Assembly: GCA_013426755.1 (NCBI GenBank)
Contig: AP019861.1
Location: forward strand, 1,891,271-1,955,270
Direction of reading: 5' to 3'
Source: Spirochaetota bacterium
GTDB taxonomy: Bacteria > Spirochaetota > UBA12135 > COTS27
DNA length: 64,000 nucleotides
Below, one piece after another: positions 44,173 to 54,264 of this stretch. The translations under genes were made by a program, and so were the position numbers. The first letter of the stretch is position 1, and the number at the start of each line of letters is the position of its first letter. The notes below the pieces were generated by a model, which saw nothing but the letters and a program-made list of their open reading frames with translations, was not told the DNA's origin and did no database searches.

Positions 44173-45687
44173 ATGAAAAGACGCTCAACCTCTTCAAGTC
44201 ATCTTTTTATTGACATGAGTTCTGGTGTAGCAGGAGATATGCTACTAGCCGCTTTGATAGACCTAGAAAAGGATAAAACCAAGCAGCAGCAACTTATATC
44301 TGAACTACGCCATGATCTCGCTACCCTACTCGCACCAGAAATAATCGATGTTCATACAGAACCACGGATGAAACACGGTCTTCGAGCACTAGGTCTTAAA
44401 TTTGTAACCCCAGAAGACGATTGGAATAAAAAAGAAGAGCCCGCTCTTCCTCATAACACTACCTCCCATTCTCACAACCATGCCAAGGATCACACACATA
44501 CGAAAGAACATCCACATCATCACCACGCACATACAGAAAAACATTCACATCATCACGCACATGCTCATACGCACACTCACACACACCGTACCTTTAAAGT
44601 CATTGCAGAGCTCTTAGCTGCATCTCATCTTTCACAGGTGGTAAAAAAACAAGCCCATGCTGTTTTTTTATTGCTCGCTCAAAGCGAAGGAACTGTACAC
44701 GGCATGGACCCTTTGAGTGTACATTTTCATGAAGTAGGTTCCTTAGACGCTATTTGTGAGATTGTAGGCGTATGTCTATTACTGGAGGCTTATCAGATTG
44801 AAACGGTTTATGCTAATCCTCTTGTCTTAGGCAGTGGTACTGTAAAATGTGCCCATGGTCTTATGCCCGTACCTGTACCTGCGGTAGTAGAAATGATTGC
44901 TCGCAGTAAGGCGCCGTTTAAAAAAATAAGTGCCACTACGGGTGAATTGACCACTCCAACAGGAGCAGCACTAATACTTGCCTTAGCTCAATTCGTCGAT
45001 TCAGACAATAAGCTCTTATCTCATATACATCATCTTAATCGCATTGGCTGGGGGGCTGGCACAAAAGATATAAAATACTTTCCTAATATTATTCGCGTCA
45101 TGCTTTTAAGTGAAGTGAAATCACAAAAAAACCTCTCCACTCTCTCCGCACTCACACCCAATAAGCAAGGCAACCAAAATCCTTCTCAACTTCATCCTGC
45201 TCTTCATGACACTCCGACACGTCCTGATGAAACTCTGTGCGATGAAATCATTGAGATAAAAACAACACTTGACGATGTTACGGGTGAGAATATTTCTATT
45301 TTGCTAGAAAAACTACTCGCTGCTGGCGCTTTGGACGTCCACGCAACGCAGGTCATGATGAAGAAATCAAGGCCTGGCATCTCAGTTACCGTCCTTGTTC
45401 TAGAAAAAAATGTTACAGCAATTGGAAAAGTTATTTTTATGTATTCGCCTGCCATTGGATATAGATTTCATCGCATGAACCGCCATAAACTCGCTCGTAA
45501 AAAAGATTACGTGACCGTTAATGGAATTAAAATAGCTATAAAAATAGTCTACACCACAGCAGGCAACCCACAAGTCAAAGGCGAAGCAGACGCAGTCCGT
45601 CATGCACTCGAAAAATTACCCACCATGACCTATCATGAATTAGAATACCGCATCAAAGAAGCCTATTACCATCGCAAGTCCTCTTAA
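44173..45687 (+). CDS. larC: LarC, nickel-pincer cofactor metal-insertion protein, His-rich
   Basis: LarC inserts nickel into the pincer nucleotide cofactor of lactate racemase and relatives. It begins HLFIDMSSGVAGDMLLAALI, has the conserved VHFHEVGSLDAICEIVG and TPTGAALI, and the LarC2 half follows (ETTLDDVTGENIS-like KTTLDDVTGENIS, PGISVTVLVL). A His-rich run (about residues 95-138, many HH and HTH pairs) would bind metal. A polar insert (about 320-350) separates the two halves. In Lactobacillus the halves need a frameshift; here one frame encodes both. ATG 44173 is chosen. No larA, larB or larE is nearby. Confidence 0.9.
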   Translation: MKRRSTSSSHLFIDMSSGVAGDMLLAALIDLEKDKTKQQQLISELRHDLATLLAPEIIDVHTEPRMKHGLRALGLKFVTPEDDWNKKEEPALPHNTTSHSHNHAKDHTHTKEHPHHHHAHTEKHSHHHAHAHTHTHTHRTFKVIAELLAASHLSQVVKKQAHAVFLLLAQSEGTVHGMDPLSVHFHEVGSLDAICEIVGVCLLLEAYQIETVYANPLVLGSGTVKCAHGLMPVPVPAVVEMIARSKAPFKKISATTGELTTPTGAALILALAQFVDSDNKLLSHIHHLNRIGWGAGTKDIKYFPNIIRVMLLSEVKSQKNLSTLSALTPNKQGNQNPSQLHPALHDTPTRPDETLCDEIIEIKTTLDDVTGENISILLEKLLAAGALDVHATQVMMKKSRPGISVTVLVLEKNVTAIGKVIFMYSPAIGYRFHRMNRHKLARKKDYVTVNGIKIAIKIVYTTAGNPQVKGEADAVRHALEKLPTMTYHELEYRIKEAYYHRKSS

Positions 45688-45831
45688 AATGATCTACTAA
45701 CCTAAAAAGTCAAGGCAATCACACGAGACGAAAACTCCTCTATTCTCTACAACTTCACTACCCTCTCTAAAAGCACTTCGCAACCGACAAAACATCCTCA
45801 AAATATCCTCATAAGCTAAATAAGTACGATA

Positions 45832-46524
45832 ATGACAGGACTTTTTTTTGGAAGTTTCAATCCTATTCACTGGGGACACCTCATCGTAGCAGATATTATT
45901 CGCAGAGAATATCGGCTTGATAAAATATGTTTTATTCCATCACTAGTCAGCCCCTTTAAAAGCTTAACAAACACACCTACTCACCGCACTAACCAAAAAT
46001 TATTAGCACAATTTCAAATTAAAATCACACTACTAGAATTGGCGTTAGCTCATTGGGATAAATTTAAATTGCTAACGATTGAAAAAAGCCTTCCTGTACC
46101 CAGTTACACATATCACACACTGCGCGTTTTAAGAAAAAATCACCGCCGTTACAATAAAGCAGGTCTTATCATTGGCGAAGACAATCTAAATTATTTCAAT
46201 CAATGGAAAGCCAGTGCTTGGATCTTAAACCATTATCCTATTTATATCTACAAACGACAATTAAATCATTTAGAACAAGCCACTTCTAATTCATCCAAAC
46301 CAGGAGGAGACACAATCACCACATCAACTCCAGAAATCCAAACAATGATCAAAAAACTACAAAAAACACACCCCAATGCCAAATTGAATTTCAGTGCCCA
46401 CATGCCGCTGCTGCCATTCTCTTCAACAGTCATTCGTTCAAGATTAGCTGCACAAAAAAGCATTGACCACCTCGTTCCACAAAGCGTAAATAATTACATC
46501 GCCCACCATAACTTATACCGATAA
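45832..46524 (+). CDS. nadD: Nicotinate-nucleotide adenylyltransferase
   Basis: NadD adds AMP to nicotinate mononucleotide in NAD synthesis. The nucleotidyltransferase motifs are GSFNPIHWGHL at the N-terminus, FIPSLVSPFKS, and FSSTVIRSRLAA near the C-terminus. A polar insert (about residues 147-168, Ser/Thr/Gly-rich) makes it 230 residues against roughly 190-210 in relatives. It lies about 145 bp after larC. Confidence 0.9.
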   Translation: MTGLFFGSFNPIHWGHLIVADIIRREYRLDKICFIPSLVSPFKSLTNTPTHRTNQKLLAQFQIKITLLELALAHWDKFKLLTIEKSLPVPSYTYHTLRVLRKNHRRYNKAGLIIGEDNLNYFNQWKASAWILNHYPIYIYKRQLNHLEQATSNSSKPGGDTITTSTPEIQTMIKKLQKTHPNAKLNFSAHMPLLPFSSTVIRSRLAAQKSIDHLVPQSVNNYIAHHNLYR

Positions 46525-46676
46525 TAATAATTCGCATTGGTAATCGTGCTTTCAAGTTCATACCTAAGTCTTATTTCATACCCAAATCTTACTGCAGTTA
46601 GCATCATCTTTACTCTATTTTATGTTCTTACCCACTGAAAATTATTTCACACATACCCGTTAAAGCACACCTTCTC

Positions 46677-47633
46677 ATGCCTAGCCATCACACTTCTTTA
46701 ATCAAAGGAATCTCAGCGTTTGTCCTCTGGGGATTATTTCCTGTTTATTTCAAGCTTGTTAGCGCAGTAAGTCCATTGGAAGTACTGCTTTATCGAATTA
46801 TTTTTTCATTTCCATTTATGTTCCTTTATATCTTTTTTCGTAAAAACATTAATAAAGCATTGTATCTGTTAATTAGAAGACCTAAGGCGTTTATAGGTTT
46901 CATAAACAAACTCGCTCATCAATTTTACGAGACCCTAGTTGTTTATAAAAGTAGCCTTATCCTATTATTTATTACAGGATTTCTAATCACGGTCAACTGG
47001 TTCGTCTTTATCGCGGCGGTTTATGTAGACCGTATTCTTGAAACGTCACTCGGATATTTTATTTCACCGCTCCTTACGATATTAGGTTCGCTTGTATTCT
47101 TTAACGAGAAGCTCTCACGCATTAAGCAGATTGCACTTGGTATGACAGCTTGTGCAGTTTTAATAAAAGCCATTCACTACGGTGCTTTTCCATTTATTGC
47201 TATCATGCTTGCTGGGACATTTAGTGGCTACGGGCTTATAAAAAAGCATATTCAAAAATCTAGAAACGCTTCGGTAATGTTCATGATAGAAACAAGTCTC
47301 TTTTTTCCGATTTCACTCATTGTCCTTTACTTTATCGGTAGTGGTATTTTTACGACAACCGAACATAGTCACTCATTGAAATTACTTGTTATTGGCTTAG
47401 GCATTGTGACTGTCGTGCCGCTCCTACTATTTAACCAGGCCGTCCAGCAGCTAGATATGTCACGCATTGGCTTTATTCAATACCTCACACCTTCTATATC
47501 GTTTATCTTAGCCATCAGCTTTTATAAAGAGCCTTTTACACTTCGTGATCTCATGATTTTTATGTTGATCTGGACGGCATTATTTCTTGTTGGCTTCGAG
47601 GATTATCATCGTCGGAGGAAACAAAAAGCTTAA
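46677..47633 (+). CDS. rarD: RarD-type EamA-family membrane transporter
   Basis: The protein of 318 residues is a ten-helix drug/metabolite transporter. It starts IKGISAFVLWGLFPVYFKLV with EVLLYRIIFSF, the RarD pattern. The second EamA repeat has RIGFIQYLTPSISFILAI. The substrate is not known for most RarD proteins. It follows nadD by about 150 bp, and a T-rich hairpin follows it. Confidence 0.88.
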   Translation: MPSHHTSLIKGISAFVLWGLFPVYFKLVSAVSPLEVLLYRIIFSFPFMFLYIFFRKNINKALYLLIRRPKAFIGFINKLAHQFYETLVVYKSSLILLFITGFLITVNWFVFIAAVYVDRILETSLGYFISPLLTILGSLVFFNEKLSRIKQIALGMTACAVLIKAIHYGAFPFIAIMLAGTFSGYGLIKKHIQKSRNASVMFMIETSLFFPISLIVLYFIGSGIFTTTEHSHSLKLLVIGLGIVTVVPLLLFNQAVQQLDMSRIGFIQYLTPSISFILAISFYKEPFTLRDLMIFMLIWTALFLVGFEDYHRRRKQKA

Positions 47634-47675
47634 CAAAAAATTAAGTTAACTACAATTTTTCACACAAATCTTCAT

Positions 47676-47694
47676 AAAAAAACTTTGTTTTTTT
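47676..47694 (+). terminator. Weak A/U hairpin terminator after rarD
   Basis: AAAAAAAC-TTT-GTTTTTTT forms an 8-bp stem ending in a T-run, 43 bases after the rarD stop. The stem has one G-C pair, so strength is uncertain. Confidence 0.4.
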
Positions 47695-47706
47695 ACACCG
47701 TTATAG

Positions 47707-47712
47707 TATAAT
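47707..47712 (+). promoter_or_regulatory. Candidate -10 box of the 47793 gene
   Basis: Consensus TATAAT lies about 80 bp before the ATG. The -35 (TTGTTT with 16-base spacing) is weak and overlaps the preceding hairpin. Confidence 0.35.
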
Positions 47713-47792
47713 AAGAATTGATTAGTACCAGAGCACTAGTCTTAAAATCACTTACTCCCCAGCATAATTTTATAACATTTATATGAATTTAG

Positions 47793-48191
47793 ATGAATAG
47801 TAAAATGATCCGTAAAGAATACATCACCTCTAGAATTTGGAATTATCTAATAGCCAAGCCCGTCAAAGAAAAAATTACTATCACCTATATAGACCTGTGT
47901 CATTATTTAAATAAAGACCCCAACTTAACAGGACACCTGGCTATCTTGCCACAGACTATCAGTCTTAATTATCTCAATCCAATACTAGAACATTGCCAGA
48001 AGAACAATCTGCCCTCTTTAACGATAATAATTGTCAGTCAAAACTCAGGGCTACCTAGTGAGTTATTCTTTAAAAAACTAGGCAAGGCTTCACGCAGCAC
48101 TAACCATAAATTGGCTTTTTTCTATAAGGAATCAGATAAAGTCTTTAATTACAACTGGCACAAAGAAAAAAATCCTTTTTCCCTATCCTAA
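47793..48191 (+). CDS. Small uncharacterised protein
   Basis: The protein is 132 residues, with no signal peptide or membrane segment. Its pattern (helical start, then ITITYIDLCHYL, then NNLPSLTIIIVSQNSGLPSELFF, ending FNYNWHKEKNPF) recalls a small family with a LPxLT-VV-GLPG-GF motif that I have seen as hypothetical, but I cannot name it. It has a -10 box nearby. Its TAA overlaps the gyrA stop codon on the other strand by two bases, so the two genes are convergent with no spacer. Confidence 0.7.
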   Translation: MNSKMIRKEYITSRIWNYLIAKPVKEKITITYIDLCHYLNKDPNLTGHLAILPQTISLNYLNPILEHCQKNNLPSLTIIIVSQNSGLPSELFFKKLGKASRSTNHKLAFFYKESDKVFNYNWHKEKNPFSLS

Positions 48192-50686
48192 GTTTCATCA
48201 TTATTCTCTGTAGGTGGCAAAAGTTTCTCTACATCATCGTCATCATTGTCTATCAATGTCGAATCGGCTTGGGTCGCTTCTAAAACTTGATCGGTATCAT
48301 TTTTGAGAGTAACAAGTTTTACGCCTCTTGCATTGCGTGAGAAGAGTGGAATGTTGTTTTCACTGAGACGAATGATATTCCCTGAAGCCGTTGTAAAGAG
48401 AACGTGCCCTGCCTTGATCATTGAGATAACCGTGCAGATAGCACCTGTTTTCTCGTCAACACGCATATAGCGTTGTCCGATTCCCCCGCGTCCTTTAGCA
48501 TTAAACTCACTAAAATCAAACTTTTTGCCAATACCTCTTTCAGACACAGCAAGCAATTTTTCATCACGACTTACTTTAATAAGCGAAATAATCGAATCAT
48601 GCTCACGCAGACGCATAGCATTAACACCCGCGGCTGCGCGCCCCATTTTTCTAATACCCGATACAGCCGTCCGCAAAGCCAATCCATTTTTAGTGAAAAA
48701 CATAAGGTCTTCGTCCTTGCTGTCATTGACTTCAATAACATCGACCACTTCATCGTTATGTTTAAGTGTAATTGCCATAATTCCATTTCGTTTAGCATTG
48801 ACAAAGTCTTTAATAGCAGTGCGTTTTGCTTTTCCCAAGTGCGTGATAATGACAAAATCCTTATCAGCATCCCAATCAGATAACCTGAGCATTGCCTTAA
48901 CTTTTTCATCCGTTTTTAAGGCAATGAAATTTTTAATATGAAGACCGCGTGCGGTTCTTGTCGTTGCTGGCAGTTCATGTGTCTTTAAATAATAGGCTCT
49001 TCCCTTATTGGTAATAAAAAATAGCAGATCGTGTGTATTGGCAACGGTCATTAGTGAAAGGGCGTCTTCATCACGAGTGGCAGAGGTCCCTTTAATACCC
49101 ATACCGCCGCGCCGCTGCTGCCTATATGTTGTCAGTGGTATGCGCTTCAAATAACCCGAATACGTGAGCGACACAATAACATCGTCCTTATGAATAAATG
49201 CTTCTAGATCAAGAACCACTTTCTCTTCATCAATAATCGCAGTCCGCCTTGCATCGCCATAAGTTTTTTTGATGACTTCTAATTCTGTGATAAGGAGATT
49301 ATCGATTTTTTCTGGGTGGGCTAGCAGATCCTTAAAGGTACGGATCGCTTTTTCTAATTCTTCGTATTCGGCCTGAAGTTTATCGACCTCGAGCTGCACA
49401 AGCCGTGCAAGTCGCATATCGAGAACAGCCTGTGCTTGGTTAGCCGAGAATTCAAATTGCTTGATAAGGCCTTCCTTAGCCATTTTGACATTAGTACTGG
49501 AGCGAATTACTTTGATGACAGCGTCAATATTGGGAAGCGCTTTATGAAGAAATCCTGAGACAATGTGAATGCGCTCCTCTGCTTTTTTAAGATCAAATTT
49601 GATTCGGCGTGTCGTTACTTCGAACCTATGATCGTAGAAATATTTGATAAGCTCAACAAGGGATAGCGTTTTCGGTGTTTCTGATACGAGAGCAACTGCG
49701 TTGACGTTGTAATTTATTTCTAGCGGGGTGTGTTTGTAAAGGAGATTGATGACGGTTTGTGTGTTAACGTCACGTTTTAATTCAATGACAACACGAACAC
49801 CGTGTCTATCGGATTCGTCACGAATTTCAGAAGGGCCGCGAATGACGTCATTTTTAACGAGTTCAGCGGTTCTTTTAATCATTTCGGCTTTATTGACTTG
49901 ATAGGGTATTTCTGTGATGACGATAACCTCGCGTGAATTTTTAAGAGTTTCTATGGTTAATTTTCCTCTGAGAGGAAAACTGCCACGTCCTGTTGCGTAA
50001 GCCTCTTTGATCCCTGCTGTGCCGTGGATAATGCCTCCCGTTGGAAAATCAGGGGCTTGAATGTATTTCATAAGGTCATCTAATACGGCTTCTTTATTGC
50101 CAATATAATAAATAATAGCATCGACAACTTCAGATAAATTGTGTGGGGGGATATTTGTTGCCATTCCGACAGCTATCCCTGAGGAGCCATTTAACAGCAG
50201 ATTGGGAACTGCACTAGGAACAACCGTAGGTTCTTTTCTGGTTTCATCGAAATTGGGTTTAAAGTCAATGGTGTCTTTCTGGAGGTCTTTGAGCATTTCG
50301 TCGCTTATTTTAGCCATCCGCGCCTCTGTATAACGGTAGGCAGCTGCGCGGTCTCCGTCTAGCGAACCAAAATTGCCCTGCCCGTCAATAAGCGGATAGC
50401 GTAATGAAAAATCTTGTGCCATCCGTACAAGCGAATCATATATAGCCGCATCACCATGGGGATGAAACGACGAAATCACCTGTCCAACAACGGTTGCACA
50501 TTTCTTAAATGGCGTATTATGTAACAATCCCAATGTACTCATCACGTAAAGAATCCTTCTGTGCACGGGTTTGAAACCATCGCGAACATCAGGCAATGCC
50601 CGTGAAACAATCACAGACATAGCGTAATTGATATAGGATTGTTTGAGTTCTTCGGTGAGTGAACGTTCAATGATTTTTTCTGCCAA
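48188..50686 (-). CDS. gyrA: DNA gyrase subunit A
   Basis: GyrA breaks and rejoins DNA in the gyrase heterotetramer. N-terminal motifs are intact (SRALPDVRDGFKPVHRRILY, FHPHGDAAIYDSLVRMAQ), with the catalytic Tyr in AAAYRYTEARM. The C-terminal wrapping domain has the GyrA box QRRGGMGI, arguing against ParC. At the position of E. coli Ser83 it has Ala (GDAAIYD), while the Asp87 equivalent is kept. Start is TTG with GAGGT nine bases upstream. The tail is acidic. gyrB is not adjacent. Confidence 0.96.
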   Translation of the reverse strand: MAEKIIERSLTEELKQSYINYAMSVIVSRALPDVRDGFKPVHRRILYVMSTLGLLHNTPFKKCATVVGQVISSFHPHGDAAIYDSLVRMAQDFSLRYPLIDGQGNFGSLDGDRAAAYRYTEARMAKISDEMLKDLQKDTIDFKPNFDETRKEPTVVPSAVPNLLLNGSSGIAVGMATNIPPHNLSEVVDAIIYYIGNKEAVLDDLMKYIQAPDFPTGGIIHGTAGIKEAYATGRGSFPLRGKLTIETLKNSREVIVITEIPYQVNKAEMIKRTAELVKNDVIRGPSEIRDESDRHGVRVVIELKRDVNTQTVINLLYKHTPLEINYNVNAVALVSETPKTLSLVELIKYFYDHRFEVTTRRIKFDLKKAEERIHIVSGFLHKALPNIDAVIKVIRSSTNVKMAKEGLIKQFEFSANQAQAVLDMRLARLVQLEVDKLQAEYEELEKAIRTFKDLLAHPEKIDNLLITELEVIKKTYGDARRTAIIDEEKVVLDLEAFIHKDDVIVSLTYSGYLKRIPLTTYRQQRRGGMGIKGTSATRDEDALSLMTVANTHDLLFFITNKGRAYYLKTHELPATTRTARGLHIKNFIALKTDEKVKAMLRLSDWDADKDFVIITHLGKAKRTAIKDFVNAKRNGIMAITLKHNDEVVDVIEVNDSKDEDLMFFTKNGLALRTAVSGIRKMGRAAAGVNAMRLREHDSIISLIKVSRDEKLLAVSERGIGKKFDFSEFNAKGRGGIGQRYMRVDEKTGAICTVISMIKAGHVLFTTASGNIIRLSENNIPLFSRNARGVKLVTLKNDTDQVLEATQADSTLIDNDDDDVEKLLPPTENNDET

Positions 50687-50820
50687 TGATAAGTACCTCG
50701 TTCTCAGTCGTGTTTTAAAGCATCCATGTTTAATTAATTATCGTCATCAATATCAATATAGCCCAATCGCATTCTATCATTTCATCTTTTTATTTTAATG
50801 AAGAAGTCATTGTGATAGGA

Positions 50821-53800
50821 TTAAGAACAGACGGCTGCAAGCTCTCTTTCTATCTGCTTAAGGCTGGCTTCAAGTTTCGCTGCCTTAGTTTTTTCACCAG
50901 CAATAAGTTCAGGCCTAGCCTTAGCCATAAAATCCTTATTAGCAAGACGATTCTTAACATGAAGAAGTGCCTTTTGGCATTTAGCCTGTTCTTTAATAAG
51001 CGTATTGCGTTCACTTTCTGGGTCAATATGCGCACTAACGTCCACATATAACGTAAAATACTCGCTACGAAGGGTAATTGCTTGATCTTTTTCTGCTTGC
51101 GTGAAGTCTTCTGTTGGAATGATGTACATCCATGTCTCAAAGAGAGATTTCAATTGTTCTTCACGAACGTCTTTTAGATAAGTCGTTTCTATCTTAACGC
51201 GGAGGGGTGTATGCAGATGAATATTGTAACGTTTCCTAAGGGCACGAACGGTGCCTATCATTTCTTTAAGGACTGTAAAGAGCTCTGAAAGATTATTTTT
51301 GTAATTAGCGTTATTAGTGTTATTAGCGTCATTGGTGTTAGTAGCGTCATTGGTGTTAGTAGCGTTATTAGTTTCATCTCTGCTAGAAAATCTAAAATCC
51401 TCAGCCATAAGAAATGGATGAACAATAAGTGGTATTGTCTGCGGCATGAGAAAAGGCAAATTGCAAAGATTCAATTTACCACGAAGCCTTCCCCAAAGAT
51501 ACTCTGTCATAAAAGGCATCACAGGATGGGTCAATATGAGAAGTCGTTTAAATGCCCGTATTAAAAAAACAAGCGTCTGGATAATGCGGTGTAGCTCTTT
51601 TTTTGAGAGCGAATTTTTAGCTCCACTGTCCTTCGATGAGCTAGCTGCAGGCAGTCGTTGTTTGAGCATTTCTAGATAATGATCACATAAATTTGTCCAG
51701 ATAAATTGATAATAAATCGCTCCCATATTAGAAAAATCAAAAGTTTCATAAGCCTTATGAATGTGCGTGATTGTTTGGAAACACTCGCATTCGATCCACT
51801 GGTCTTCTAGGGGGAGTTCCTCCCATCTGCCTAGCAAGTACTCTTCAATGATGTTTTCTGGAAATTGCATTGCTTCTGAGGTACTACTGGGGGGCTGCTC
51901 ACTACAGTAACGTTGGATTATCTGTTCGAGAAATACCTTATATGATTGCTGGGTGAGGTGCTCGTTGTCGGTATTTTTAGCTGTATTTTTAGTCGGAGAA
52001 TCACCGGAACTTCGATCGGTGTTAGCTTGATGTCCTTCGGCTGCTAGGAATGATTGGGATTGGCTATAAGTTAACAATTGGCTAAAAATTTCATCAGGAA
52101 ACCGCGTTGCGTAAGCGTGCGTAACCTGCTTAGTCGCATCTAGTTTCATGAAGACAAACCTAGCAATATTCCAGAACTTTGTCGTAAATCGTCTACCGAT
52201 CGTCAAAAAATTATTCATCGATATTTGAATCGATTGCGCGGGAGTAAGAAGATATAACAACGTGTACCGCAACGCATCGGCGCCAATCCCTGGGAAGCCA
52301 TCTTTATACTCCTTTTCAATGTTCTCTAACAGCACATTCATATCAGAAGGTCTAGCATCAAAGATAGGTTGTTTCATTTCATTAACGGTGGCTCCTCTGA
52401 TCACGTGATAAGGATCAATACCATTGCCTTTGGATTTAGACATCGTGCGTCCCTTATCGTCTAGGATAGTGGGATGAATGTTGACGTTTTTAAAGGGCAA
52501 TTTTCCTATGAAGTGATAAGACAGTATTGCCATCCGAGCAACCCAGAAGAAGATAATATCTTTTGCGGTAGAGAGTGTTGTTGTTGGAAAGTAACGTTTG
52601 AAATCAACGGCTGTTTCATCAGGCCAGCCTAATGTTGAGAAGGGCCATAGGGCCGAAGAAAACCACGTGTCTAGGACGTCTTCTTCACGGCGCCAGTGCT
52701 CCCGCTCATTATCAGGAATATCACGTAAAGCATCTGCTTCATCGATGCCAACGAGAATAGCACCTATGTTATAGGTGCGTCCGTTTGGCGTTGTTATAGC
52801 CTTTTTACACGTCCAGGCTGGGATTTGATGTCCCCACCAGATCTGCCGTGAAATACACCAGTCTTTGATATTAGAAAGCCAGCTATTGTAATAGGTCTCT
52901 ATGCGTGGTGGATAAAATTTAAGTTTCTCAGGCGCTGCTAGCAATTTCTTAACAAGCGGTTTCATTTTGACAAACCACTGCTCGGAGACACGATATTCAA
53001 TAATTGCCTTAGAACGGTATGACCGTCCTAGGGGAACTTGATAAGGAATCTTACGGACAAGGAGGTTGTGTTTTTCTAGCGCTGCGATAACTTTATTTCT
53101 ACATATTTCGCGTGAGAGACCTTGAAATGAAGAGGGGACAGCATCATTCATCGTTGCGTCTTCGTTCATGACATTTAAGAGCGGCAGGTTATGGCGTTCA
53201 CCTATTTCAAAGTCATTTTTATCATGAGCAGGCGTGATTTTAAGACATCCCGTGCCAAAGTCACGTTTAACATACGCGTCGGCAATAATTGGAATCTCAC
53301 GACCTGTTAGCGGCAAGCGTACTTTCTTGCCCACATAAGCCCTGTACCTCTTATCTTCAGGATGCACAGCTACGGCAACATCACCAAACAACGTTTCAGG
53401 TCGTGTTGTCGAGACAATAAGTCCCTGCAGAGGTTCTCTGTCACCGTCGATTGAAGGAGTGGTGGGATTAGACGACTTGGGAGATTGCGTGCCTCCGTCA
53501 TGGTTGTGACTGTCCTCTATTTTATCTGCAAATGGATAAAGAATATTAATAAGATAACCTAACTCACCCCCTGGTGCAAATTCCACCTCATCATCTGAAA
53601 GCGCTGTTTTATCAATAGGACACCAATTGACAATACGTTTGCCTTTATAAATGAGTCCTTCGTCATACAGCCGTTTAAAGGCAGTGTTTACGGCAGTAAC
53701 GAGGTTAGAGTCCATTGTAAAACAGAGTCGTGAAGTATCAAAGGAACAGCCTAGGTGTTTAAATTGAGCGATGATGTGATCGCCATATTTCTCTTTCCAT

Positions 53801-54264
53801 GCGAAGACGTGATCGGTAAATGCCTTGCGTCCAATATCGCGATAATCGATACCTTTAGCGTCGAGCATCTTTTTAACGACCGTTTGCGTAGCAATCCCCG
53901 CATGATCAATACCAGGCAGCCAGAGAACGTCATAATGACACATACGTTTGTAGCGAATGATCAGGTCTTGAAGTGTTCCATTAAGGGCATGTCCCATGTG
54001 AAGACGTCCTGTGATATTGGGAGGAGGAAGAACTATACTGTAATGGGACGCCTCTTCAGTATTTTTATCGGTAGCAGAATCGGTAGCAGAGCTAGGCGGT
54101 GTTAGGGAAGATTTGTCTGTGTGCTCTGTTTTTGCGCGTCCTGCTTTAAAGCACTGCAGCTTCTGCCACATGGCATAAACTTCTTCATCATAGGTTTGAT
54201 GATGATAAGTTGGTGGAAGAAATTCAGATAACGAGTGTTCGCTAGCAGTTGAAGGGTTTTTCAT
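50821..54264 (-). CDS. valS: Valyl-tRNA synthetase with several low-complexity inserts
   Basis: ValS charges tRNA-Val and edits mis-charged threonine. Motifs are PPPNITGRLHMGHAL (HIGH), the editing domain with STTRPETLFGDVAV, and TMSKSKGN (KMSKS). A C-terminal coiled coil ends it. The protein is about 1147 residues, against roughly 880-950 in relatives. The excess lies in polar inserts: near residue 45-70, near 245-265, about 740-775 and about 975-1000. The last is made of 18-bp repeats coding Thr-Asn-Asp-Ala units. ATG 54264 is preferred; one at 54309 adds 15 residues. Confidence 0.94.
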   Translation of the reverse strand: MKNPSTASEHSLSEFLPPTYHHQTYDEEVYAMWQKLQCFKAGRAKTEHTDKSSLTPPSSATDSATDKNTEEASHYSIVLPPPNITGRLHMGHALNGTLQDLIIRYKRMCHYDVLWLPGIDHAGIATQTVVKKMLDAKGIDYRDIGRKAFTDHVFAWKEKYGDHIIAQFKHLGCSFDTSRLCFTMDSNLVTAVNTAFKRLYDEGLIYKGKRIVNWCPIDKTALSDDEVEFAPGGELGYLINILYPFADKIEDSHNHDGGTQSPKSSNPTTPSIDGDREPLQGLIVSTTRPETLFGDVAVAVHPEDKRYRAYVGKKVRLPLTGREIPIIADAYVKRDFGTGCLKITPAHDKNDFEIGERHNLPLLNVMNEDATMNDAVPSSFQGLSREICRNKVIAALEKHNLLVRKIPYQVPLGRSYRSKAIIEYRVSEQWFVKMKPLVKKLLAAPEKLKFYPPRIETYYNSWLSNIKDWCISRQIWWGHQIPAWTCKKAITTPNGRTYNIGAILVGIDEADALRDIPDNEREHWRREEDVLDTWFSSALWPFSTLGWPDETAVDFKRYFPTTTLSTAKDIIFFWVARMAILSYHFIGKLPFKNVNIHPTILDDKGRTMSKSKGNGIDPYHVIRGATVNEMKQPIFDARPSDMNVLLENIEKEYKDGFPGIGADALRYTLLYLLTPAQSIQISMNNFLTIGRRFTTKFWNIARFVFMKLDATKQVTHAYATRFPDEIFSQLLTYSQSQSFLAAEGHQANTDRSSGDSPTKNTAKNTDNEHLTQQSYKVFLEQIIQRYCSEQPPSSTSEAMQFPENIIEEYLLGRWEELPLEDQWIECECFQTITHIHKAYETFDFSNMGAIYYQFIWTNLCDHYLEMLKQRLPAASSSKDSGAKNSLSKKELHRIIQTLVFLIRAFKRLLILTHPVMPFMTEYLWGRLRGKLNLCNLPFLMPQTIPLIVHPFLMAEDFRFSSRDETNNATNTNDATNTNDANNTNNANYKNNLSELFTVLKEMIGTVRALRKRYNIHLHTPLRVKIETTYLKDVREEQLKSLFETWMYIIPTEDFTQAEKDQAITLRSEYFTLYVDVSAHIDPESERNTLIKEQAKCQKALLHVKNRLANKDFMAKARPELIAGEKTKAAKLEASLKQIERELAAVCS
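51307..51378. repeat. In-frame 18-bp tandem repeat in valS
   Basis: Units of AGCGTCATTGGTGTTAGT start at 51307, 51325, 51343 and 51361 and encode repeating Thr/Asn/Asp/Ala residues before the C-terminal domain. Confidence 0.85.

Noticed and set aside
48188-50686. ParC instead of GyrA
   Set aside because: The C-terminal domain has the GyrA box QRRGGMGI, which ParC lacks.
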